A DNA stretch of 64,000 nt from Tropicimonas sp033101155 (GTDB lineage: Bacteria > Pseudomonadota > Alphaproteobacteria > Rhodobacterales > Rhodobacteraceae), in NCBI RefSeq assembly GCF_033101155.1, contig NZ_JAWMPX010000004.1, positions 124,001 through 188,000 of the forward strand, in the 5' to 3' direction. Made by a program: the position numbers and the translations under genes. The notes under the pieces are model-generated. The model was not told the DNA's origin. It saw only the letters and a list, made by a program, of their open reading frames with translations, and did not search any database. Of this stretch, positions 16,733-24,543 are shown piece by piece (positions within the stretch are counted from its first letter, which is position 1; every line of letters starts with the position of its first letter).

Positions 16733-17769
16733 TCCAGTTCCTCGAACGGGTCCTCGGGCACGTCCGACGCCCGCCAGTCCAACATCTCCCAGGTCCGCGC
16801 CATGTGCTCGGGCAACGCGGCGGTAAGATTAAGTCGATTGCCGGTGACGGGGTGCGTCAGGCTCAGCGAACGCGCATGCAGATGGAGCTTTCGGGACAGC
16901 TCGCCGCCCAGCCCCGCGCCCCAGCCGTCGCCGAGGTTTTCCTGGCCCGACCCGCCGTATTTTCCGTCACCAATAATGGGATGGCCCAGCTCGGCCATGT
17001 GGGCGCGCAGCTGGTGCGTCCGCCCGGTGATCGGGATCAACGCTGCCCAACTCACCCGCCCGCCAAGCGCCGAGAGCACGGCGTAGTCGGTGGTCGCCCG
17101 CTTGGCGCCCGGCGTGGTCGCAACCTCACGCGGGTGGATGCAATGCATCTTCTCGCCCTCGCCGCCGGAACCATGGCCGCCAGCCTTGACCAGTCCGTAG
17201 CGGATCGTGCCCATCTGCGGCACCGGCACCCCGGCCACCGCGGCCCAGTAGATCTTGCGCGTTTCCCGCGCCCGGAAGGCCTCGGTCAGCGCCCCGGCAG
17301 CCGCGCGCGTGCGCGCCAGCAGCAGGATGCCGGATGTGTCCTTGTCCAGCCGGTGCACCAGCCGCGGCTTGTCATCGAGCCCGAACCGAAGCGCCTCGGC
17401 CATCCCGTCCACATGGCGCAGCTGCTTGGAGCCGCCTTGCGAGGGCAAGCCCGGCGGCTTGTTCAAGGCGATGATGTGGTCGTCGCGATAGATCACGCAG
17501 CTGCGGATCATCTTCGCATCCTCATCAGAAACCGTTTCCCGGTCCGGCGCCGGCCCCGCCTCGTCCGGCAGCGGCGGCACGCGCACAATCTGCCCGGCCT
17601 CGACCCGCGTTGCGCTCTTCACGCGCCCGCCATCGACACGGATATCGCCCTTACGGCACATCTTCTCGATCCGTCCCTGGCTGATATGCGGGAAGCGGCG
17701 GCGGAACCAACGGTCGAACCTCTGACCGGCTTCGTCTGCGGTGATCTCGATCTGCTGCACCCGGCTCAT
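16729..17769 (-). CDS. RluA-family 23S rRNA pseudouridine synthase, RluC-like
   Basis: The 346-residue enzyme has an N-terminal S4 RNA-binding domain (FDRWFRRRFPHISQGRIEKMCRKGDIRVDG, residues 18-47) and a RluA catalytic domain with HRLDKDTSGILLLAR, the catalytic Asp being D142. ALNKPPGLPSQGG and PITGRTHQLRAHMAELGHPI are further family blocks. By domain order it resembles RluC/RluD, which modify 23S rRNA uridines. It overlaps both neighbours by 4 bp and is part of a CrcB-Rlu-HAD-ATP12 unit. The exact target uridines cannot be stated. Confidence 0.93.
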   Translation of the reverse strand: MSRVQQIEITADEAGQRFDRWFRRRFPHISQGRIEKMCRKGDIRVDGGRVKSATRVEAGQIVRVPPLPDEAGPAPDRETVSDEDAKMIRSCVIYRDDHIIALNKPPGLPSQGGSKQLRHVDGMAEALRFGLDDKPRLVHRLDKDTSGILLLARTRAAAGALTEAFRARETRKIYWAAVAGVPVPQMGTIRYGLVKAGGHGSGGEGEKMHCIHPREVATTPGAKRATTDYAVLSALGGRVSWAALIPITGRTHQLRAHMAELGHPIIGDGKYGGSGQENLGDGWGAGLGGELSRKLHLHARSLSLTHPVTGNRLNLTAALPEHMARTWEMLDWRASDVPEDPFEELE

Positions 17770-18152
17770 GGCATCACCACCATCGCCCGTGCCGCCCAGA
17801 GCCCGACCACCAGCGCGAGAAGCGCACAGGCGAAAGACGCCCCGGCATAGAGCGCTGCCGTTCCGATCTGCCCCTTCTCGATCAGGAAGATCGTGTCCAG
17901 CGAGAAGGCGGAGAAGGTGGTGAAACCACCAAGTATGCCCGTCATCAAGAAAGGTGCCAGATGCGTGCCATTCTTGCGCTCAAGATAGACGACGATGAAG
18001 CCCATGATGAAGGAGCCCACGATATTGACCGTCAGCGTGCCATGCGGGAAGCCCGGCCCGAAGAGCCGCAGCGTCCCGATACCGGTGAGATAGCGACAGG
18101 AGGCACCGATGGCACCTCCGAGAGCGACGTGAGATAGGGTAATCCAATGCAT
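17766..18152 (-). CDS. crcB: Fluoride exporter CrcB (Fluc)
   Basis: The 128-residue, four-helix membrane protein has the Fluc signatures GGAIGASCRYLTG, GTLTVNIVGSFIMGF and GGFTTFSAFSLDT, where the GFTTFS motif lines the fluoride pore. It functions as a dual-topology dimer that exports fluoride from the cytoplasm. It starts 42 bp after the cytochrome b gene and overlaps the pseudouridine synthase start by 4 bp. I looked for a fluoride riboswitch in the short upstream spacer and saw none, so expression is probably constitutive as part of the operon. Confidence 0.93.
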   Translation of the reverse strand: MHWITLSHVALGGAIGASCRYLTGIGTLRLFGPGFPHGTLTVNIVGSFIMGFIVVYLERKNGTHLAPFLMTGILGGFTTFSAFSLDTIFLIEKGQIGTAALYAGASFACALLALVVGLWAARAMVVMP

Positions 18153-18194
18153 GGCGCCGGTGTCATACCCCCGGCGCCGCTTGTCAAGCGCGGC

Positions 18195-18836
18195 TCAGGC
18201 CTCCTCGGAGACCTCCTCGATGATCCGCCCTGCAGGGACCTCGCCCTTCACGACCTTCCTGCCATGCAGCATCGAGGGGATCAGGTTCTCCCGCTTCCAG
18301 ATCTTGTAGAAGGCAACAGCGCCGAGATGCAGGACCACGAGCAGAAGAATGATCGGCGCCAGCGTGTGGTGGATCTCGGTGCCGAGCTTCACCATTCCGG
18401 GGAAGTCATCCGCCAGCGGGCCGGCATTGATGTAATCTTCCGGATCGGCAAAGAGCCCTGAGAAAACCTGAAGCGCCAAAACACCGAGCAACAGGTAGAC
18501 CGAGAGTGCGCCAACCGGATTATGCCCCGGCCAGTTGCTTGGTTTGCGCTTGGACATGCCGGAAATATAACGCGCATAGGTGCCCGGCCCGTAGATGAAA
18601 TGCACGAAACGAGCGGGCCAGGGGCCGACCAGCCCCCAGACCAGGCGAAAGACCAGAAGGCCGATCACCGTGTATCCCAGCCAGAAATGCAGGGTCAGAA
18701 ATCCCGTCGGATTGAACTGGCCCCACAGCCAGGTCACGATCACGCAGATCGCCAGAAGCCAGTGAAAGACCCGAACGAACGGGTCCCATAGGCGGACGAG
18801 GTAGAGTTTGTCGCTCTCCGGCGATCCGTCGCGCAT
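18195..18836 (-). CDS. Cytochrome b561-type membrane protein
   Basis: The 213-residue protein has four predicted transmembrane helices. The first contains VFHWLLAICVIVTWLWG, then WLGYTVIGLLVFRLVWGLVG, VYLLLGVLALQVFSGLF and IHHTLAPIILLLVVLHLGAVAFYK. His residues inside the helices (VFHW, HFW, IHH, LHLG) are the heme b ligands of the prokaryotic cytochrome b561 domain. It lies 3 bp downstream of a c-type cytochrome gene and probably exchanges electrons with that protein in the membrane. The physiological donor is not evident. Confidence 0.9.
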   Translation of the reverse strand: MRDGSPESDKLYLVRLWDPFVRVFHWLLAICVIVTWLWGQFNPTGFLTLHFWLGYTVIGLLVFRLVWGLVGPWPARFVHFIYGPGTYARYISGMSKRKPSNWPGHNPVGALSVYLLLGVLALQVFSGLFADPEDYINAGPLADDFPGMVKLGTEIHHTLAPIILLLVVLHLGAVAFYKIWKRENLIPSMLHGRKVVKGEVPAGRIIEEVSEEA

Positions 18837-18839
18837 CGT

Positions 18840-19295
18840 TTAGTCTTTCTTGGCCTGATAGGCCTTGTGGCAGGCTTGGCAGTTCTTGCCGATACCGCCA
18901 AGGGCCTGGGCCATCTCGCCCTTGCCGCTGCCAGCCACCTCTTGCATCGCAGCTACCGCTGCGACCATCTCCTTGCCGATCGCGCCGGCCTTGTCCATCT
19001 CGGACCAGAAAGCGGGTTTGGCATAGGAGACGCCGGGCATATCTTCAGTAGAGGTGCCGGGCAGCCAGAACGCGGACTGATCGACCATGACCAACTTGCC
19101 AAGCTCATCGGCGGCGGCCTGGGCGGCGGCGGCGTCATAGTCGACTTCGCCCTTGGCCATCGCGGCGAAGGTGCCCATCTGCTTGCCATAGGACTTCATG
19201 TGGTCCTGGCGCGCCTTTACAGCATCGGTCGCGGCATCGGCAATGGCGAGGGTGGGTAGGGAAAGGGCAATGGCCGCGATAATGAACTTGCGCAT
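18840..19295 (-). CDS. Cytochrome c' / c556 family protein
   Basis: The 151-residue protein has a signal peptide (MRKFIIAAIALSLPTLAIADA) and a four-helix-bundle sequence. A single C-terminal heme motif, NCQACHKAY, ends 8 residues from the terminus. This is the class II cytochrome c layout, where the fifth ligand is the CxxCH His. It would be periplasmic. It sits directly upstream of a cytochrome b561-type gene, a common redox pair. Roles suggested for the family include NO binding and electron shuttling; nothing here decides between them. Confidence 0.9.
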   Translation of the reverse strand: MRKFIIAAIALSLPTLAIADAATDAVKARQDHMKSYGKQMGTFAAMAKGEVDYDAAAAQAAADELGKLVMVDQSAFWLPGTSTEDMPGVSYAKPAFWSEMDKAGAIGKEMVAAVAAMQEVAGSGKGEMAQALGGIGKNCQACHKAYQAKKD

Positions 19296-19426
19296 AGCTG
19301 GTCTCCTTGGTGGCCAGATTTGGGATAATCCTTCGATATACGAAGGTGGACTCGTTTACCGTTGCAGATTTTTGCACAATCTACGTGAGATTTTAAAGGA
19401 ATATTATGCGTGCAGAGTTTTTTCGC

Positions 19427-20740
19427 TCACTCAGAGCCGCCGCGTTTCGCCCTCAACTTGACGAAATAATCAACGCGGCGTTTTAATTCACGTTCGAAAC
19501 CGCGCTCGACAGGAAGGTAATAGATCCCCCGCTTCATGCTCTCCGGAAAATAATCCTGTCCTGAGAATGCATCTTCTGCGTCGTGATCATATTGATAACC
19601 GTCACCATAGCCCTGATCCTTCATGAGGTTGGTCGGCGCATTCAGGATATGCTTGGGCGGCGGTTCCGAGCCAGTCCGCGTGGCGGCCGCCATGGCAGAC
19701 TTGTAGGCCGCATAGGTCGCATTCGATTTTGGCGCGAGTGCCAGATAGACGACCGCCTGGGCCAATGCCAATTCACCTTCGGGGCTGCCGATCCGCTCAT
19801 ACGTCTCCCAGGCCTGCAGGCAAATCCCCTGCGCCTGCGGGTCCGCCAGCCCGATATCCTCGACCGCCATCCGTGTGACTCGCCGTGCGAGAAAACGCGG
19901 GTCCTCGCCCCCCTTCAGCATACGTGCCAGCCAGTAGAGCGCCGCATCCGGGTCCGAGCCCCGCACCGACTTGTGCAGCGCGGAGATCAGGTTGTAATGC
20001 GCCTCACCGGACTTGTCATATTGCGCCGCCCGCCGCGTAAGCCGCGCAGTGAGGTGATCGATGTCCAGCGGCGCCGAGACCGCCCAGACCGAGACCTGCT
20101 CGACGAGGTTCAACAGGGCCCGCCCATCGCCATCGGCCATACCGACAAGGGCTTCCCGCGCCCCCGGCGTCAGCGGCAGCTTCGCCCCGACCTCCACCTC
20201 GGCGCGCTGCAGCATTCGCTCCAGCGCCTCTTCGTCCAGCCGATTGAGCACCAGCACCTGCGAACGACTCAGCACGGCGGCGTTCAGCTCAAAGGAGGGA
20301 TTCTCCGTCGTCGCACCGACGAGCACGATGGTCCCGTCCTCCATATGCGGCAGGAAGCCATCCTGCTGTGCCTTGTTGAACCGATGGATCTCGTCGACGA
20401 AAAGCAGGGTCCCCTGCCCCGTCCGCCGCCGAAGGCGCGCCGCCTCGAAGACCTTTCGCAGTTCGGGAACGCCGGTAAAAATCGCGCTGATCTGAATGAA
20501 ATGGAGGTCTGTCTCGCGCGCCAGCAGCCGTGCGATGGTCGTCTTGCCGACTCCGGGAGGCCCCCACAGGATCAGCGACGACAGGCTGCCACTCGCGAGC
20601 ATCGTGCCAAGCGGAGCATCTGGCCCCAACAGATGATCCTGCCCGATCACCTCTGAAAGCCGCGCCGGGCGCATACGGTCGGCCAGCGGGCGCGGCGCGC
20701 CGTCCGTCGAGTCAGTGGGGGAGTCGAAGAGATCAGCCAT
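19427..20740 (-). CDS. rarA: Replication-associated recombination protein A, clamp-loader-like AAA+ ATPase
   Basis: The 437-residue AAA+ ATPase has Walker A GPPGVGKT at 60-67, Walker B FVDEIHRFN with D116 and E117, sensor 1 GATTENPSFE and the C-terminal MgsA/WHIP tetramerization region (SALHKSVRGSDPDAALYWLARML; PKSNATYAAYKSAM). RarA/MgsA/WRNIP1 proteins act at stalled replication forks. LARRVTRMAVEDIGLADP is highly typical. The gene lies 62 bp downstream of a solo LuxR gene; the two may share a transcript, though no functional link is known. Confidence 0.95.
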   Translation of the reverse strand: MADLFDSPTDSTDGAPRPLADRMRPARLSEVIGQDHLLGPDAPLGTMLASGSLSSLILWGPPGVGKTTIARLLARETDLHFIQISAIFTGVPELRKVFEAARLRRRTGQGTLLFVDEIHRFNKAQQDGFLPHMEDGTIVLVGATTENPSFELNAAVLSRSQVLVLNRLDEEALERMLQRAEVEVGAKLPLTPGAREALVGMADGDGRALLNLVEQVSVWAVSAPLDIDHLTARLTRRAAQYDKSGEAHYNLISALHKSVRGSDPDAALYWLARMLKGGEDPRFLARRVTRMAVEDIGLADPQAQGICLQAWETYERIGSPEGELALAQAVVYLALAPKSNATYAAYKSAMAAATRTGSEPPPKHILNAPTNLMKDQGYGDGYQYDHDAEDAFSGQDYFPESMKRGIYYLPVERGFERELKRRVDYFVKLRAKRGGSE

Positions 20741-20802
20741 CGGCGCCAGATTAGGCCCGGCGCGCGACAGGGAAAAGCTGGAAACGTGTCAGCGACAACG
20801 CA

Positions 20803-21414
20803 TTAAAGAAGACGCGCATCTTTCGCGCGCTGGATCGCTTCGGCCGTCGTCCGCGCCATGAGCCGCTGGCGGGCAGAGGTCAGACGCGCCTTGAGCGCGC
20901 TTTCCGAGATCCCGAGCTTGGCCGCCGCAGCCGCATGTCGATCCCCCGCCGCAACAAGCCGCAACGCCTCGACCTGCGCCTGGGTGAGGCTCTCGGGTGG
21001 TTCGGTCATGTCATGCATGCGCTCGATGATGCTCCAGGCCCTGTCCCGTTCTGAATCGGTGAACTCACGATCCGCCCGTGTGACAGAAGCAATCGTGCGC
21101 GAGGCAATCGGCCCACACGCGACCTGCACGCCGTATTTCAACCCATAGGTCGCGGCTTCCACCATGATGCCGAACGGATCCGGGATATCGATGTCGCTCC
21201 ACCGCGCAGCCCCGACCGTCGAAAAGCCCCAGGCCGTCATCGGATCCCGCATTGCATAGGCTTGAGACGTGTAACGATCGATCCAGGCACTGTCGTAGGT
21301 CTGGAAAGTCATCAAAGGAGACGCGAAACGGATATGAAGCCCGACGAAATACCCCGCCGGTGCCAATTCAGCCAGAAGCCGCAATTCTCGTTCGATCGTA
21401 GCGCGCTCAATCAT
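20803..21414 (-). CDS. LuxR-family regulator without an adjacent synthase (LuxR solo)
   Basis: The 203-residue protein has an autoinducer-binding-type N-terminal domain (YDSAWIDRYTSQAYAMRDPM with the family W, Y, D and P; YGVQVACGPIA) and a C-terminal helix-turn-helix (LTQAQVEALRLVAAGDRHAAAAAKLGISESALKARL). There is no luxI homologue nearby, so it may sense the product of the LuxI at 281-919, an exogenous signal, or none. The binding domain is shorter at the N-terminus than in the other LuxR here. A run of eight A residues lies just before the chosen ATG and no clear ribosome binding site is present, so the start is less certain. Confidence 0.85.
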   Translation of the reverse strand: MIERATIERELRLLAELAPAGYFVGLHIRFASPLMTFQTYDSAWIDRYTSQAYAMRDPMTAWGFSTVGAARWSDIDIPDPFGIMVEAATYGLKYGVQVACGPIASRTIASVTRADREFTDSERDRAWSIIERMHDMTEPPESLTQAQVEALRLVAAGDRHAAAAAKLGISESALKARLTSARQRLMARTTAEAIQRAKDARLL

Positions 21415-21582
21415 ATCTTTTTTTTGCCCATTTGCCCCATGTAAGGTCAATATCAAAGTAAACCAACGGTTAACGCAGATCACTTTCTGGCGAATGACGT
21501 TGCGTTAATGTTTATCCGTTTTCTTCCCTGACACGGGTCTGACGTTTTCGCTCGGAGTATACCGCCCACCGTTCGGTGGTCC

Positions 21583-21612
21583 AAAAAAAAGGCTCCCGGA
21601 ACCCGAGAGCCT
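21583..21612 (-). terminator. Terminator of the rpsM-rpsK-rpoA-rplQ operon
   Basis: On the minus strand, AGGCTCTCGG and CCGGGAGCCT form a 10-bp stem around GTT, followed by eight T residues. It lies 24 bp after the rplQ stop. Confidence 0.92.
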
Positions 21613-21636
21613 CTTACGATCCGCTGGAGCAGGAAC

Positions 21637-22047
21637 TTATTCCTCAGCGGCTTCCTCGCGAGCGCGGTCCTCGGCGCCCTTGGCGTCGACATCGCGGTCA
21701 ACCAGCTCGATGATCGCCATCGGCGCCATGTCGCCATAGCGGAAGCCGGCTTTCAGGATACGAACGCAGCCACCGTTGCGCTCGGCATAGCGCGGCCCGA
21801 GAATCTCGAAGAGCTTTGCAACATGCTTGTCTTGCTTGAGGCGCGAGTCGGCCAGGCGGCGGGCGTGCAGATCGCCGCGCTTGCCCAGCGTGATCAGCTT
21901 CTCGACGATCGGCTTGAGTTCCTTGGCCTTGGGCAGGGTAGTCTTGATCTGCTCATGCTCGATCAGCGAGCCGGCCATGTTGGCGAAAAGCGCCTTGCGG
22001 TGCTCATGAGTACGATTCAGGCGGCGGTATCCGCGGGCGTGACGCAT
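21637..22047 (-). CDS. rplQ: 50S ribosomal protein L17
   Basis: The 136-residue protein has the invariant L17 opening MRHARGYRRLNRTHEHRKAL and the block EQIKTTLPKAKELKPIVEKLITLGKRG. The C-terminal 20 residues form an acidic tail (VDAKGAEDRAREEAAEE) typical of alphaproteobacteria. It is the last gene of the alpha operon after rpoA, separated by 127 bp that contain three perfect hairpins. AGGAGAG precedes the ATG. Confidence 0.98.
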   Translation of the reverse strand: MRHARGYRRLNRTHEHRKALFANMAGSLIEHEQIKTTLPKAKELKPIVEKLITLGKRGDLHARRLADSRLKQDKHVAKLFEILGPRYAERNGGCVRILKAGFRYGDMAPMAIIELVDRDVDAKGAEDRAREEAAEE

Positions 22048-22092
22048 TGTATCTCTCCTAATTGCCCTCTACGGGCGGTTTTGCTTTGTCTG

Positions 22093-22190
22093 GCCGGAGA
22101 TGCGTGTCTCCGGCTCTCCTTGGGGCGGGATGCCCATTGGTTGGACGCGCCACGGCGGCGCGCCCGGTCGAAGATCAGAACTGATCTTCG
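22093..22190 (-). other. Three consecutive perfect hairpins between rpoA and rplQ
   Basis: In transcript order: CGAAGATCAG/CTGATCTTCG with a 2-nt loop at 22169-22190, which contains the rpoA stop codon; GGGCGCGCC/GGCGCGTCC with a 5-nt loop and one G-T pair at 22143-22165; and GCCGGAGA/TCTCCGGC with a 6-nt loop at 22093-22114. None is followed by a T-run. They may be binding sites for a ribosomal protein, attenuators, or processing sites that set the RpoA to L17 ratio. Confidence 0.7.
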
Positions 22191-23191
22191 AATTTCTTGG
22201 CCAGATCCTCGATGTTCTCCGGCGGCCATTCCTCGACATCCATGCCGAGATGCAGGCCCATGCCCGAGAGCACTTCCTTGATCTCGTTGAGCGACTTGCG
22301 GCCGAAGTTCGGGGTGCGGAGCATCTCGGCTTCGGTCTTCTGGATCAGGTCGCCGATATAAACGATGTTGTCGTTCTTCAGGCAGTTGGCGGAGCGGACA
22401 GACAATTCCAACTCGTCCACCTTCTTCAGCAGAAGCGGGTTGAACTCGAGGCCATCATCCTCTTCCTGGCGACCGGCAGCTTCCGGCTCCTCGAAGTTGA
22501 CGAAGATGCTGAGTTGGTCCTGAAGGATGCGCGCAGCGAAAGCCACGGCGTCTTCCGGGGTCACCGAGCCATCGGTCTCGATCTTCAGAGTCAGCTTGTC
22601 ATAGTCGAGCACCTGGCCCTCACGGGTCGGCTGCACGTCATAAGACACTTTCTTGACCGGCGAATAGATCGCGTCGATCGGGATCAGACCGATCGGGGCG
22701 TCCTCCGGACGGTTCTTGTCGGCGGCGACATAGCCCTTGCCGGTATTGACCGTCAGTTCCATGTAGACATCCGCGCCCTCGTCGAGGTGGCAGATGATGT
22801 GCTCCTTGTTGAGCACTTCGATGCCAGCCGTCTCGGAGATGTCGGCAGCCGTAACAACGCCCGGACCCTTGGCGGAAATCGACAGCCGCTTGGGGCCATC
22901 CACATCCATCGCGAGCGCAACGCCTTTGAGGTTCAACACGATGTCGGTCACATCCTCGCGGACGCCGGCAACGGAGGAGAACTCATGCAGAACGTTGTCG
23001 ATCTGAACCGAGGTGATCGCGGCGCCCTGCAGCGACGAGAGCAGCACGCGACGAAGCGCATTGCCGAGCGTCAGGCCAAAGCCCCGCTCCAGCGGCTCAG
23101 CCACGAGTGTCGCCTTGCGGGACGCATCCGCGCCCGGCTTGACGTCCAACTGCGTCGGCTTGATCAGTTCCTGCCAGTTCTTATGGATCAT
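22175..23191 (-). CDS. rpoA: RNA polymerase alpha subunit
   Basis: The 338-residue protein starts MIHKNWQELIKPTQLDV, the alphaproteobacterial form. It has the N-terminal dimerization domain (LERGFGLTLGNALRRVLLSS), the linker after residue 235 and the C-terminal domain (LKNDNIVYIGDLIQKTEAEMLRTPNFGRKSLNEIKEVL) that contacts upstream promoter DNA and activators. I start at the internal Met rather than at the frame's first codon 15 bp upstream because GGAGG is placed properly before it. It sits between rpsK and rplQ, as in most bacteria. Confidence 0.98.
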   Translation of the reverse strand: MIHKNWQELIKPTQLDVKPGADASRKATLVAEPLERGFGLTLGNALRRVLLSSLQGAAITSVQIDNVLHEFSSVAGVREDVTDIVLNLKGVALAMDVDGPKRLSISAKGPGVVTAADISETAGIEVLNKEHIICHLDEGADVYMELTVNTGKGYVAADKNRPEDAPIGLIPIDAIYSPVKKVSYDVQPTREGQVLDYDKLTLKIETDGSVTPEDAVAFAARILQDQLSIFVNFEEPEAAGRQEEDDGLEFNPLLLKKVDELELSVRSANCLKNDNIVYIGDLIQKTEAEMLRTPNFGRKSLNEIKEVLSGMGLHLGMDVEEWPPENIEDLAKKFEDQF

Positions 23192-23255
23192 GTATGTCGC
23201 CTCCATACCTGTTTCCCCGCCATGTCCGAGCGGGCAAACGCCCGAGGTTCAAAAT

Positions 23256-23282
23256 GCCAGAACGGACCGCACCCATTCTGGC
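23256..23282 (-). other. Hairpin between rpsK and rpoA
   Basis: GCCAGAA and TTCTGGC form a 7-bp perfect stem around a 13-nt loop in the 118-bp spacer. A second small stem, CGGGC/GCCCG, lies next to it. No T-run follows; this may be a regulatory or processing structure like those before rplQ. Confidence 0.45.
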
Positions 23283-23309
23283 GCGGCCCGAATTCTTTGG
23301 TCCCGTAGC

Positions 23310-23702
23310 TTAGACGCGACGGCGCTTCGGCGGACGGCAGCCGTTATGCGCGATCGGCGACACGTCGCGAATCGACGTGATGTTGAAGCCGATCGCTGCG
23401 AGGGCACGCAGGGCGCTCTCACGGCCGGAGCCCGGGCCCTGAACCTCGACCTCAAGCGTCTTCACGCCATGTTCCTGCGCCTTGCGGCCCGCATCTTCGG
23501 CGGCCATCTGAGCGGCGTAGGGGGTCGACTTCCGGGACCCTTTGAAGCCCATCGTACCGGCGGACGACCAGGAAATGGCGTTGCCTTGTACGTCGGAAAT
23601 CAGGATCTTGGTGTTGTTGAACGAGGAGTTCACGTGAGCAACGCCAGTGGCGATGTTCTTGGAAACCTTGCGCTTGGTTGCTGCGCGGCGATCTCGTGCC
23701 AT
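23310..23702 (-). CDS. rpsK: 30S ribosomal protein S11
   Basis: The 130-residue protein carries the S11 blocks GVAHVNSSFNNTKILISDVQG, SSAGTMGFKGSRKSTPYAAQ and the C-terminal HNGCRPPKRRRV, which lies in the platform of the 30S subunit next to 16S rRNA. It has the normal length and order, 15 bp after rpsM. Confidence 0.98.
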   Translation of the reverse strand: MARDRRAATKRKVSKNIATGVAHVNSSFNNTKILISDVQGNAISWSSAGTMGFKGSRKSTPYAAQMAAEDAGRKAQEHGVKTLEVEVQGPGSGRESALRALAAIGFNITSIRDVSPIAHNGCRPPKRRRV

Positions 23703-23717
23703 ATCTGCTGCCTCCCC

Positions 23718-24086
23718 TTACTTCTTCTTGCCGGCAATGGCCTTCGCGGGGCCTTTGCGGGTACGAGCGTTGGTATGGGTACGCTGACCGCGCACGGGCA
23801 GGTTACGGCGATGGCGCAGGCCACGGTAGCAGCCGAGATCCATCAGACGCTTGATGTTCATCTGCGTCTCACGGCGCAGGTCGCCTTCAACGGTGAAATT
23901 GGCGTCGATATGCTCGCGGATGGCGAGGACTTCGGCATCGGACAGCTCATTCACGCGGCGCGTGGCATCGATGCCGACGGCTTCGCAGATGGCTGCGGCA
24001 GACGTGTTGCCAATGCCGGTGATGTAGGTGAGCGCGATCGGGACGCGCTTGGCGGTCGGGATGTTGACCCCAGCGATACGTGCCAA
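23718..24086 (-). CDS. rpsM: 30S ribosomal protein S13, TTG start
   Basis: The 122-residue S13 begins (M)ARIAGVNIPTAKRVPIALTY, with the helix-hairpin-helix TGIGNTSAAAICE and the C-terminal GLRHRRNLPVRGQRTHTNARTRKG that touches 16S rRNA and tRNA. The start is a TTG codon at 24086: residue 2 onward matches the family exactly, and GGAAG sits 7 bases upstream. The frame remains open to 24122, but the extra residues are not part of S13. A TTG start on a highly expressed ribosomal protein is uncommon. Confidence 0.97.
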   Translation of the reverse strand: MARIAGVNIPTAKRVPIALTYITGIGNTSAAAICEAVGIDATRRVNELSDAEVLAIREHIDANFTVEGDLRRETQMNIKRLMDLGCYRGLRHRRNLPVRGQRTHTNARTRKGPAKAIAGKKK

Positions 24087-24543
24087 GAGGTATCTTCCTT
24101 CATGGTTGCGGTTCCGTAGCACCAGAACCTTTTTTCACAACAGAGGCCCGACAGCATGAGCGCCACCGGGCCGGGCTTCCCGCCGAGCGATCATTGCCGC
24201 AAGGGCAAGAATTCGACGACGATTCTCGATTGAGACGCTGTCAACTAAAGGGAAAGCAGGGGGGCGTCAAGGCCCCCCGTTCATACCTTGTCAAGGTAAA
24301 TCCGGTATCGCGCTCCGGACGGGTCGTCACGGACAGCATTCTGCGAAGGAGTGCTCGGGTCAACCGGTCTCTTTGTCTGCCATGCGCCAATCTGGGCAGG
24401 CGTCGCCCGCCAATTTGAGATTTCTGGACAATCGTACGTCCTTTTTCCTGGAAAACGCGGCATTTCCGTCGCCATTTAACGGCTTGTTCAGATAGCAGCG
24501 GGCATTCTTCTTCCCGGGTGGGGCTCCAGACGAGGGGACCCAA
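24087..24543. other. Divergent intergenic region upstream of the alpha ribosomal operon
   Basis: No gene is visible in these 457 bp. It must contain the promoter of rpsM-rpsK-rpoA-rplQ to the left and of the coiled-coil protein gene to the right. In many relatives secY and adk precede rpsM, and neither is present here. Confidence 0.6.
24259..24278. other. GC hairpin in the rpsM upstream region
   Basis: GGGGGGC and GCCCCCC form a perfect 7-bp stem around GTCAAG. On the minus strand it is followed by TGCTTTCCCTTT, a weak pyrimidine tract, so it could be the remnant terminator of a transcript or a leader structure of the ribosomal operon. Confidence 0.45.

Noticed and set aside
18153..18194. 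A fluoride riboswitch before crcB
   Set aside because: The spacer is only 42 bp and contains none of the conserved pseudoknot sequence of the crcB motif.
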